Under the pieces are notes generated by a model. That model ran no database searches. It was not told the origin of the DNA and was given only the letters and a program-made list of their open reading frames with translations. 14,946 nucleotides of DNA from an uncultured Clostridia bacterium (GTDB taxonomy: Bacteria > Bacillota > Clostridia > Oscillospirales > Ruminococcaceae), in assembly GCA_937907305.1 (NCBI GenBank), contig CALERQ010000131.1, forward strand, positions 1-14,946, read 5' to 3'. Numbering within the stretch: the first letter of the stretch is position 1; every line of letters starts with the position of its first letter. Positions 6,821 to 13,066 of the stretch are shown here, piece after piece. The position numbers and the translations under genes were made by a program.

Positions 6821-7666
6821 ATGTTTGTCGATCTGCATATTCACAGTTATTTTTCCGATGGCGCCCAAACCCCTGAACAGGCCGCGCTGGCCTGCCGGGA
6901 TAGCGGCGTAGGCCTGGCCGCCCTGTGCGACCACAATAGCTGGCTGGGCTGCGAGCGCTTTGCGGCCGCCTGCGAGGACCTCGGGGTGCAGGCCATCCGC
7001 GGAGCGGAATTCGACTGCCGCTGGCAGGGGTATCATCTGCATATCCTGGGGTATGGCTTTACCCCCACGCCGCAGCTGGCCGCCATTGCCCACCGCAGCC
7101 GGGAACTGCTGCTGCAAATGAGCGTGGACCTCATCGAGAAAATGGCCACGGAATACCCGCAGCTGAGCGTGGAAGAGTACCGGGATTACCACTACGACCC
7201 ACAAAAAGGCGGCTGGGCGGGGCTGCACTATCTGCAGGAAAAAGGTGTGACCCAAACCCTGAGCGAGGGAATGCCCCTGTATGTCCGCTATGGCCTGGAT
7301 TACACCGCCTATCCCTTTCCGCAGGCCGCCGAGGTTATTACCGCCATAAAGGAGGCCGGCGGTGCCGCTGTGCTGGCCCATCCGGGCAATTATTTTTCCG
7401 GTCTGGAACTCGCCAGTTTATACACCACTTTTAATGAGCTGTGCGCGCTGGGACTGGGCGGCATCGAGGCCTATTATCCCACGCATAGCAAAATTTTTGC
7501 CACGCAGACGGCGCTCTTTTGCGAGAAAAAAGGACTGCTCATCACCAGCGGAAGCGATGATCATGGGCTTTTTGCCCACACGGGGGGCTGGCAGCAGTAT
7601 CGCATCGGCAGCCTGATGATGGAACCGCACCGCCTGCGGCTGGGCCGTTTGCTCCCCGAAGAGTGA
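6821..7666 (+). CDS. PHP-domain metal-dependent phosphoesterase
   Basis: A 281-residue protein that looks like one complete PHP domain of the TrpH/YciV type; characterised members remove phosphates from 3',5'-nucleoside bisphosphates or trim RNA 5' ends. Expected metal ligands are present: His6 and His8 in DLHIHSYFSDG, Asp37-His38 in CDHN, Glu63, His187 in AHPG, His222 and Asp247-His248 in SGSDDHG. A GAAGGAG site sits 9 bases before the ATG at 6821; an upstream in-frame ATG at 6704 overlaps the promoter and is rejected. It is monocistronic, divergent from the glg operon, with its own promoter and terminator. The family is clear; substrate is not, and histidinol phosphatase is a less likely alternative. 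Confidence 0.88.
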   Translation: MFVDLHIHSYFSDGAQTPEQAALACRDSGVGLAALCDHNSWLGCERFAAACEDLGVQAIRGAEFDCRWQGYHLHILGYGFTPTPQLAAIAHRSRELLLQMSVDLIEKMATEYPQLSVEEYRDYHYDPQKGGWAGLHYLQEKGVTQTLSEGMPLYVRYGLDYTAYPFPQAAEVITAIKEAGGAAVLAHPGNYFSGLELASLYTTFNELCALGLGGIEAYYPTHSKIFATQTALFCEKKGLLITSGSDDHGLFAHTGGWQQYRIGSLMMEPHRLRLGRLLPEE

Positions 7667-7708
7667 GCGAAAATTTACACCAATTCTACACCACTTGCGA
7701 AAAAAATT

Positions 7709-7741
7709 CTCCGGGCGCTCACCGCTCGGAGGATATTTTTT
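7709..7741. terminator. Terminator after the PHP gene, probably bidirectional
   Basis: CTCCGGGCG (7709-7717) pairs with CGCTCGGAG (7723-7731, one G-T) around a 5-base loop, followed by ATATTTTTT. An A-run on the other side means it could also stop minus-strand transcription of the small ORF at 7719-7841. Confidence 0.75.
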
Positions 7742-7841
7742 CCTGTCCTTCCGCCTCGTAAAAGATGAAATCATCCACATCGCCGGCCACAGAAAACCAG
7801 CTTTCTCCATAATCATATGCGTTCGTGTTATTATCTGGCAT
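7719..7841 (-). CDS. Possible small acidic protein, 40 residues
   Basis: I do not recognise this ORF. It begins MPDNNTNAYDYGESWF, is rich in Asp, Glu, Tyr and Phe, has no membrane segment and ends SSER. An AAAGGAG site lies 7 bases before the ATG, which is the main reason to list it. A -10-like TAGAAT lies upstream on this strand but no good -35. Its 3' end lies in the terminator hairpin at 7709-7741. It could be a real small protein or a chance ORF in the 272-base gap between the PHP gene and the surface-protein gene. Confidence 0.45.
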   Translation of the reverse strand: MPDNNTNAYDYGESWFSVAGDVDDFIFYEAEGQEKISSER

Positions 7842-7907
7842 GATGATGCTCCTTTGTGCAAAGTTTAACTTCCTTATTCTATGCAATTCCGTGCAAAAAG
7901 ATGCTCG

Positions 7908-7941
7908 AAAAACATTGTGATAGTAGGAGGAAATCACAATG
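7908..7941 (+). promoter_or_regulatory. Start-codon hairpin in the leader of the first plus-strand surface-protein gene
   Basis: CATTGTGAT (7913-7921) is the exact reverse complement of ATCACAATG (7933-7941), which contains the start codon. Folding gives a 9-bp stem with AGTAGGAGGAA in the loop, so the ATG is paired while the ribosome binding site stays exposed. The 14-base block AAAAACATTGTGAT (7908-7921) recurs at 9894-9907 before the second paralog. The structure is seen in sequence; a role in translation control is inferred. Confidence 0.5.
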
Positions 7942-9030
7942 AAAAAAGTACTCGCACTGGTACTGGCTGTCATCATGGTTTGCACCATGGCTATGGCTAT
8001 CACTGTTAAAGACAATGGCGGTTCTGCTTACACCGGCACCCCTGGCACTTACGCTCAGCTGGTTCCTGGAACCGTCCTCTATTTCACCGTAGATGAGCTC
8101 GCTGGCACCCCTGGTTGGTATAAGGATTCCGACAACAACTTTGTTCCTGCTAATAACAAGGTAACCGTTACCTATGGTAAGGGCGCTGATCTTGTTAAGT
8201 CCGCTGGCTGGGTTCAGGTTGCTGCTGACAAGACCGCTGCTTCCTCTTGGCAGTATCAGATTGTTCTGAAGGATAGCGAGACTGCTACCTATGATGGCAA
8301 AGCCTATGACTTCTCCATCACCAAGGTTACCTTCAAGGCTACCGGTAAGCTGGCTCAGACCTATACTTTCGACGGTGAAGGCACCAATCCCGCCAAGTAT
8401 GAAAAGGACTATGGCCTGACCACTGGCGAACTGCTCCTGGACGATACCACCAAGGCTCATGTTATTACCGGCCTCAATGACAAGTTTGCTGTTGGCGTTA
8501 TCACTACTCTGGTTGCTAACACTGATTCCGAGGGCAAGGCTGTTACCGAGAATACTTGGGTTCTGCAGGATGCTGGCAATAAGTATGGCGTAGCTTTCAA
8601 AGCTACTGCTGGCACCAAGGTTCTGCGCAAGGACTTCACCGATGACTTCAAGACCACCGCTTGGACCTCTAAGTATGGTTATGAAGACGCTAATGTTCTG
8701 GCTCAGGCTGTTAACGATACCAACCTCGTTGGTACCGCTACCATTACTGATTGGAGCAACAAGTATAACATCTATATTGTTAGCATTGATGGCACTGTTT
8801 CCAAGGCTGCTGTTACTGTTGATGATGGCGTAGCTTCTGCTAAGGTTCCTGCTTACAGCGCTGCCGTTCTCTACAACGGTACTCTCAAGAATGTTTCTAA
8901 CATCTCTGGTAATACTACCCCCGGCACCACCACCAACCCCGGCACCGGCGCTAACGATGTAGTTGGCGTAGCTGCTGCCCTGGCTGTTGTTGCCCTGGTT
9001 TCCGGCGCTGCCATCTCCCTGAAGAAATAA
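7939..9030 (+). CDS. Secreted, probably wall-anchored surface protein (paralog 1)
   Basis: A 363-residue protein of no family I can name. It has a signal peptide (residues 1-20, cleavage after AMA), a Thr/Lys/Asp/Ala-rich body with likely beta-structure and elements such as NKVTVTYGKGADLV (about 72-85) and KDS-AT-DGK, then a PGTTTNPGTG linker. The C-terminus is a sorting-signal-like tail: NPGTG (333-337), a 20-residue hydrophobic stretch and LKK. NPGTG would be a variant of the LPXTG-type sortase motif. Cys15 in the signal peptide is not in a good lipobox. It shares signal peptide DNA, tail DNA and terminator with the gene at 10077. Codon use is strongly biased to GCT, GTT, ACC and CTG, unlike its GCC/GTG-rich neighbours, which suggests very high expression. 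RBS AGGAGG is 9 bases from the ATG. Confidence 0.9.
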   Translation: MKKVLALVLAVIMVCTMAMAITVKDNGGSAYTGTPGTYAQLVPGTVLYFTVDELAGTPGWYKDSDNNFVPANNKVTVTYGKGADLVKSAGWVQVAADKTAASSWQYQIVLKDSETATYDGKAYDFSITKVTFKATGKLAQTYTFDGEGTNPAKYEKDYGLTTGELLLDDTTKAHVITGLNDKFAVGVITTLVANTDSEGKAVTENTWVLQDAGNKYGVAFKATAGTKVLRKDFTDDFKTTAWTSKYGYEDANVLAQAVNDTNLVGTATITDWSNKYNIYIVSIDGTVSKAAVTVDDGVASAKVPAYSAAVLYNGTLKNVSNISGNTTPGTTTNPGTGANDVVGVAAALAVVALVSGAAISLKK

Positions 9031-9072
9031 GATAGGCTGACTATCCAATTCTCACTGAGATAAACCAAATCA

Positions 9073-9104
9073 CCCCCCGGTTTCTCCAGCCGGGGGGCTT
9101 TTGT
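9073..9104 (+). terminator. Terminator of surface-protein gene 1
   Basis: CCCCCCGG (9073-9080) pairs with CCGGGGGG (9090-9097) around a 9-base loop, then CTTTTGTTATT. The hairpin, its loop and the bases just before it are identical to those after the gene ending at 11156. Confidence 0.85.
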
Positions 9105-9106
9105 TA

Positions 9107-9136
9107 TTGCGCGCGGGGGCCCGGATGTGGTATCAT
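9107..9136 (+). promoter_or_regulatory. Promoter of the HD-domain gene
   Basis: TTGCGC (9107-9112), 18-base spacer and TATCAT (9131-9136) with an extended -10 TGG. The twelve bases TGTGGTATCATA also occur in the acpS promoter on the other strand near 11661-11671. The -35 is weak, so the extended -10 probably carries the activity. Confidence 0.5.
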
Positions 9137-9165
9137 ATCCATAGAAAACCGCAAAGGAGCCGACT

Positions 9166-9750
9166 ATGGATTACAAGCAGAAATTCATCGAATATTATCA
9201 GGCCAACATCCACCGGGAGGGCGCCGACCGCCTGCTGGAATGGCTGCAAACCACCGATTTTTTCACCGCGCCGGCCAGCACCCGCTATCACTGCGCCTGC
9301 CCCAGCGGATTGGTGCAGCACAGCGTTAATGTCTACGAGGTGATGATGGAAAAGCACTTTGACCCCGAGACCGATAGCGCCGAAAGCTTTGCGCTGTGCG
9401 CCCTGCTGCATGATGTATGCAAGGCGCAGTTCTACAAAATAAGCACCCGCAATGTGAAGAACGAAAAAACCGGCCAGTGGGAAAAGGTGCCCTACTACAC
9501 CATCGAGGATGCTTTTCCCTACGGCCACGGCGAGAAGAGCGTGTTCCTCATCGAGCGTTTTGTGCGCCTGAAACCGGCCGAGGCCACGGCGATCCGCTGG
9601 CACATGGGCGGCTTTGATGACGCGGCCAAGGGCGGGAATTTTTCCATCAGTGTGGCGTACGATAAGTACCCCATCGCGGTCAAGCTTCACCTGGCCGACC
9701 TGGAAGCCACCTACCTGCGGGAGAAGGAAACCAGCGCCGTAAACCACTAA
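9166..9750 (+). CDS. HD-domain phosphohydrolase
   Basis: A 194-residue cytoplasmic protein with the metal-binding pattern of the HD superfamily: His52 (LVQHSVNVYE), His82-Asp83 (LLHDVCK), His121 (YGHGEKS), His146 (RWHMGG) and Asp178 (HLADLEATY). HD proteins hydrolyse phosphates of nucleotides or signalling nucleotides; the exact substrate cannot be told here. AAAGGAG lies 6 bases before the ATG. The gene sits alone, with its own promoter and terminator, between two surface-protein genes, and its GC-rich codon use differs sharply from theirs. There is no membrane segment or extra domain. Confidence 0.85.
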   Translation: MDYKQKFIEYYQANIHREGADRLLEWLQTTDFFTAPASTRYHCACPSGLVQHSVNVYEVMMEKHFDPETDSAESFALCALLHDVCKAQFYKISTRNVKNEKTGQWEKVPYYTIEDAFPYGHGEKSVFLIERFVRLKPAEATAIRWHMGGFDDAAKGGNFSISVAYDKYPIAVKLHLADLEATYLREKETSAVNH

Positions 9751-9766
9751 AATAGCCCATACACCA

Positions 9767-9796
9767 CCCCCGGAGCATTTTCCGGGGGCTATTTTT
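9767..9796 (+). terminator. Terminator of the HD-domain gene
   Basis: CCCCCGGA (9767-9774) pairs with TCCGGGGG (9781-9788), followed by CTATTTTTG. AAAATAG at the end of the gene can also pair with CTATTTT, extending the stem after a bulge, so it may work in both directions. Confidence 0.8.
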
Positions 9797-10076
9797 GTAA
9801 TTAAGTGTAAATATTACAATTCGGTAACGGTATAATTTTCTATTTTGCATATTATGTGGATTAATCTGGGCCATATTGGGTGAAAAGCGGAGCAAAAACA
9901 TTGTGATTTGTGGTTTGCACAGATGCTGAGAGTGCCTTACCACAAGCCAAAAGAATACCCCACTTACACCACTTTTTACACACAAATTTAGGGGTGGGTG
10001 GTGTAGGAAAGGTGGCCGAAAAGCCACTGATTAAGCGGGGTTACGGCCTTTCGTTTGATTATAGGAGGAAATCACA
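9797..10076 (+). promoter_or_regulatory. Long structured leader of the second plus-strand surface-protein gene
   Basis: This 280-base non-coding stretch has a perfect TATAAT at 9831-9836 but no clear -35. If used, it gives a leader of about 235 bases. Hairpins follow in order: TTGTGGT-TT-GCAC with GTGC-CTT-ACCACAA (9908-9945), TACACCAC with GTGGTGTA (9965-9972, 9998-10005), and GTGGC with GCCAC (10012-10016, 10023-10027), the last competing with GGCCG/CGGCC (10014-10018, 10044-10048). CATTGTGAT at 9899-9907 directly precedes the first hairpin and is complementary to 10071-10079, which contains the start codon. I recognise no known riboswitch class. Confidence 0.45.
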
Positions 10077-11156
10077 ATGAAAAAAGTACTCGCACTGGTA
10101 CTGGCTGTCATCATGGTTTGCACCATGGCTATGGCTGTTACTATCGGCGGCACTGTAGTTGTCTCTCCCGAAACTACTCCCACCGGTTATGAAGGCATGA
10201 CCCTTACTACTGTTGCTCCTGGTTCTAGCATCCTGTTCACTGTTGGTGATCTGTTCGGCGATAACTTTGCTAAGAACTCCAAGAATGAATTTGTTCCTGC
10301 TAGCAACAAGGTTACCGTAACCTATTCCAAAGGCGCTGAGCTCGTTGCTTCTCAGGGGTGGGCCAAGGATGATCATGGCACTTACTTCTATGTTATCACT
10401 CTGAAGGATAGCACTGCTACCAAGGATGGTAAACTGGATTTCGCTATTGAGAAGATCGTTGCTAAAGCCACTGGCTTTGTTGCAAACGAATATAAACCCG
10501 CTAGCGGCAAGAAGTATCTCGTTATGGATAAGCAGTCTCTGACCCTGGATGTCGGTTACAACGCCAAAGATGTTGTTATCACCGCTGATGGTCTGTTTGA
10601 AATTGGCGATAACTATGAGGCTGGCACCATCTACACCGTAAAGAAGGGCACTGACGCTGAGGGTAAGGATGTTACCACCGGTAAGGTTAGCGCTGCTGAT
10701 GTTGCTACCGGCTTCAAGAAGCTGGATCTGGTTGTAACTGCTGGTTCCACCTATATGGTGAAGGCTGCTCCTTCTGCTGCTGATGTTCAGAAGGTTCTGG
10801 ATGACAACAAGATCGCCGCTGAAAATGTAAAGGCTCGCTATGTTCCCATTGGTGCTTCCAATGTTCAGATGGATGCTGTTGTTGAGGGTGCTACCGCCGC
10901 TTACAATGTTTACACCATCGATGCCAACGGCAAGGTTGCCAAGGTTACTGCTGTTCTGGATGACGGCGTTCTGACCTTCAAGACTGCTACCGCTGCTGTT
11001 GTTGTTATCAATGGCACTCTGCCCGTTGCTTCCACCACCACCGAGCCCGGCACCACCACCAACCCCGGCACTGGCGCTAACGATGTAGTTGGCGTAGCTG
11101 CTGCCCTGGCTGTTGTTGCCCTGGTTTCCGGCGCTGCCATCTCCCTGAAGAAATAA
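10077..11156 (+). CDS. Secreted, probably wall-anchored surface protein (paralog 2)
   Basis: A 359-residue homolog of the protein at 7939-9030, same architecture: the same signal peptide (cleavage after AMA, residue 20), a diverged body keeping NKVTVTYSKGAELV, LKDS-AT-DGK and a final YN-Y-ID-GKV / DDGV / NGTL segment, then PGTTTNPGTG (NPGTG at 329-333), a 20-residue hydrophobic stretch and LKK. The first 60 bases and last 111 bases match paralog 1 at nearly every position, including synonymous sites, while the middle is much less alike. GCT- and GTT-rich codon use again points to high expression. AGGAGGAAATCACA precedes the ATG. Function is unknown; export and wall attachment are inferred from the two ends. 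Confidence 0.9.
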   Translation: MKKVLALVLAVIMVCTMAMAVTIGGTVVVSPETTPTGYEGMTLTTVAPGSSILFTVGDLFGDNFAKNSKNEFVPASNKVTVTYSKGAELVASQGWAKDDHGTYFYVITLKDSTATKDGKLDFAIEKIVAKATGFVANEYKPASGKKYLVMDKQSLTLDVGYNAKDVVITADGLFEIGDNYEAGTIYTVKKGTDAEGKDVTTGKVSAADVATGFKKLDLVVTAGSTYMVKAAPSAADVQKVLDDNKIAAENVKARYVPIGASNVQMDAVVEGATAAYNVYTIDANGKVAKVTAVLDDGVLTFKTATAAVVVINGTLPVASTTTEPGTTTNPGTGANDVVGVAAALAVVALVSGAAISLKK

Positions 11157-11206
11157 GTTAAGCCTTAGGCTCACTTAAATCTCCTAAGAGATATAAAACC
11201 AAATCA

Positions 11207-11238
11207 CCCCCCGGTTTCTCCAGCCGGGGGGCTTTTTT
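11207..11238. terminator. Terminator of surface-protein gene 2, shared gap with acpS
   Basis: CCCCCCGG (11207-11214) and CCGGGGGG (11224-11231) followed by CTTTTTT. It is identical in stem and loop to the terminator at 9073-9104. It also lies downstream of acpS on the minus strand, where it may act more weakly because the T-run is broken there. Confidence 0.85.
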
Positions 11239-11265
11239 ATGCTTGGTTATAGTGGTATATCCAGG

Positions 11266-11631
11266 TCAATCCACTCGGCAGGCCGTCACCATCGCTATGG
11301 CATATCCGCCATCATGGCTTAGGGAAAGCGCCAGCTGCCAACCCTCGGCCAGCTTGGCCGCCTCACCGCGCAGGGCAAAATACGGCGCGCCGGTCTCTCC
11401 ATGGGTCACCGCCGCCTCTGGCAGCGCCCAACCGCTCAACCCCGTGCCCATCGCCTTGCCAAAGGCCTCCTTGGCCGCCCACAGCGCCGCCGCGGTTTCG
11501 GCAGGGCACGCCTTGCGGCAGATGTGTTCCTGCTCCTCCGGTGAAAAACACCGCGCCATAAAGCCCGGCCGCTCCATACTTTTTGCTATCCGCTCCACCG
11601 CCACGATATCCACACCGTTCTGCACTCTCAT
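11266..11631 (-). CDS. acpS: Holo-[acyl-carrier-protein] synthase
   Basis: Transfers 4'-phosphopantetheine from coenzyme A to a serine of acyl carrier protein, activating it for fatty acid synthesis. The 121-residue length fits AcpS. GVDIV (6-10) carries the Mg-binding Asp8, CFSPEEQ (28-34) matches the F-(S/T)-xxE segment, and WAAKEAFGKAMGTG (51-64) holds catalytic-region Glu55 and Lys54. SLSHDGGYA (103-111) is the conserved end. The site before the ATG is a weak GGGGGAGGG. It is convergent with surface-protein gene 2 and divergent from pheST. Confidence 0.93.
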   Translation of the reverse strand: MRVQNGVDIVAVERIAKSMERPGFMARCFSPEEQEHICRKACPAETAAALWAAKEAFGKAMGTGLSGWALPEAAVTHGETGAPYFALRGEAAKLAEGWQLALSLSHDGGYAIAMVTACRVD

Positions 11632-11660
11632 TCTGGGCCCTCCCCCGCTCGTTTTCCTTT

Positions 11661-11689
11661 ATGATACCACAAAACTCCCCCTTGCAAAA
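11661..11689 (-). promoter_or_regulatory. acpS promoter
   Basis: On the minus strand TTTTGC (11689-11684), a 17-base spacer and TATCAT (11666-11661) with extended -10 TGG. Its -35 overlaps the -35 of the divergent pheS promoter. Confidence 0.5.
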
Positions 11690-11710
11690 GCCCCTTTGCC
11701 GTGGTAAAAT
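11682..11710 (+). promoter_or_regulatory. pheST promoter
   Basis: TTGCAA (11682-11687), 17-base spacer, TAAAAT (11705-11710) with extended -10 TGG. The expected start is near 11717, directly before the T-box leader. Confidence 0.7.
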
Positions 11711-11716
11711 AGATGC

Positions 11717-11980
11717 ATCAAAATGCCGTGAACCGGTAAAGTACCCATCTTTTTCTGGCACAGAGAAGCGCCCCATCGGCTGGGAGGGCGCGCAGGAAAA
11801 AATGCGGGAAGTTCCCCGGGGAGCAGCGCCGCTGAACCCGGTTCAGTTCGAGCAGTAGGCGGTGACGGAATGGCCCTCGTTACCGGGCCGTAAAGTGTGC
11901 GTCCCCATGGATGCAAAGCTGGGTGGTACCACGGAGCATTTGCGGCTTCGTCCCTGTCGCGGGACGAGGTCTTTTTTTAT
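11717..11980 (+). promoter_or_regulatory. T-box riboswitch for tRNA-Phe, controlling pheST
   Basis: A T-box leader reads through into pheS when uncharged tRNA-Phe binds. Stem I lies at about 11730-11825: CATCTTTTTCTG pairs with CAGGAAAAAATG, AGTA (about 11740) faces GAA (11808-11810) as a loop E motif, and AGAGA and GGCTGGGAG at the distal end match the usual conserved loops. The likely specifier is TTC (11812-11814), a Phe codon. The T-box core GGGTGGTACCACGG begins at 11921; its TGGT (11924-11927) complements ACCA, fitting a tRNA ending in A73-CCA. A terminator follows. Specifier placement is by eye. Confidence 0.9.
11946..11978 (+). terminator. T-box terminator before pheS
   Basis: CTTCGTCCC (11946-11954) pairs with GGGACGAGG (11961-11969) around TGTCGC, followed by seven T. 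In the T-box its 5' arm would instead join the antiterminator when uncharged tRNA is bound. Confidence 0.85.
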
Positions 11981-12025
11981 CCGCCCGCCAAAAAAGCTAT
12001 TATTATCAAAAATGGAGGGATCACT

Positions 12026-13045
12026 ATGAAATCCGCACTGGAAGCCATCCGCGCCCGCGCGCTGGAACGGCTGCAAAATGCCGATGATCTGGCCGCGCTG
12101 GAGGAAGCGCGGGTACAGCTCCTGGGCAAAAAAGGCGAACTGACCGCCATCCTCAAAACGATGGGTCAGCTCTCCCCGGAGGAACGCCCCGTCATGGGCC
12201 AAATGGCCAATGAGGTCCGCGCCGCCATCGAGGAAAAGCTGGCCGCCCGCGGCGCCGCGCTCAAGGCCGCCATGGCCGAGCAGAAGCTCAAAATGGAAAC
12301 CATCGATGTCACCCTGCCCGGAAAACCCATCCGGGAGGGCCACCGCCATCCCCTCAATCTCGTCCTGGATGAGATCAAGGAGATCTTCCTCGGCATGGGC
12401 TTCGATGTTGTCTCCGGCCCTGAGGTAGAGCTGGACTACTACAACTTCGAAGCGCTCAACCTGCCGCCCGATCACCCCGCGCGTGATACCCAGGATACCT
12501 TCTATATCACCGATAAGGTGCTGCTGCGCACCCAGACCTCCCCGGTGCAGATCCGCACCATGGAGCAGCGCAAGCCCCCCATCCGCATCATCGCCCCCGG
12601 CCGCGTGTACCGCAGCGATGCCGTGGATGCCACCCACTCCCCCATTTTCCATCAGATCGAGGGCCTGGTCGTGGATGAAGGCATCACCATGAGCGACCTC
12701 AAGGGCTGCCTGGAAACGGTCATCAAGCGCCTGTACGGCGAAGATTCCGTTGTTCGCTTCCGTCCGCATCACTTCCCCTTCACCGAGCCCTCCGCCGAAG
12801 TCGATGTCCAGTGCTTTGCCTGTCATGGTAAGGGCTGCCGCATCTGCAAGGGCGAAGGCTGGATCGAAATTCTCGGCTGCGGCATGGTGCACCCCAAGGT
12901 GCTGGCCGGCTGCGGGCTGGACCCCGAAAAGTACAGCGGCTTCGCGTTCGGCATCGGCCTGGAACGCATCGTTATGCGCCGCTTTGCTGTCGATGATATG
13001 CGTCTGTTCTACGAAAACGATACCCGTTTTCTGGAGCAGTTTTAA
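12026..13045 (+). CDS. pheS: Phenylalanyl-tRNA synthetase alpha subunit
   Basis: Catalytic subunit of the alpha2-beta2 enzyme that attaches phenylalanine to tRNA-Phe. The 339-residue protein has an N-terminal coiled-coil domain (about 1-90) and a class II core (about 100-335), with HPL (108-110), APGRVYRSD (190-198, motif 2) and [13 protein letters not shown] (305-317, motif 3). Four cysteines, C263, C266, C271 and C274, form a knuckle-like insertion ([12 protein letters not shown]) common in Firmicutes PheS. The ATG at 12026 follows ATGGAGGG; a 43-codon longer frame would start inside the T-box and is rejected. pheT follows after 21 bases. Confidence 0.97.
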   Translation: MKSALEAIRARALERLQNADDLAALEEARVQLLGKKGELTAILKTMGQLSPEERPVMGQMANEVRAAIEEKLAARGAALKAAMAEQKLKMETIDVTLPGKPIREGHRHPLNLVLDEIKEIFLGMGFDVVSGPEVELDYYNFEALNLPPDHPARDTQDTFYITDKVLLRTQTSPVQIRTMEQRKPPIRIIAPGRVYRSDAVDATHSPIFHQIEGLVVDEGITMSDLKGCLETVIKRLYGEDSVVRFRPHHFPFTEPSAEVDVQCFACHGKGCRICKGEGWIEILGCGMVHPKVLAGCGLDPEKYSGFAFGIGLERIVMRRFAVDDMRLFYENDTRFLEQF

Positions 13046-13066
13046 GGGAAAGGAGGGGCAACTGTT

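Noticed and set aside
7939..7998. Lipoprotein signal for the surface proteins because of Cys15 in the signal peptide
   Set aside because: The residues before the Cys (IMV) do not match a lipobox, and AMA at 18-20 is a good signal peptidase I site.
9894..9910. The CATTGTGATTT at 9899 as a remnant of an inverted surface-protein gene start
   Set aside because: The bases before it (AAAAA) do not match the complement of the signal peptide codons (TTTTTT), and the same AAAAAC prefix occurs at 7908, so a shared leader element fits better.
7879..11174. Ser/Gly/Asn-rich minus-strand frames opposite both surface-protein genes, which resemble each other
   Set aside because: Their similarity follows from the shared ends of the sense genes and the biased codon use; the sense frames have signal peptide, ribosome binding site and terminators.
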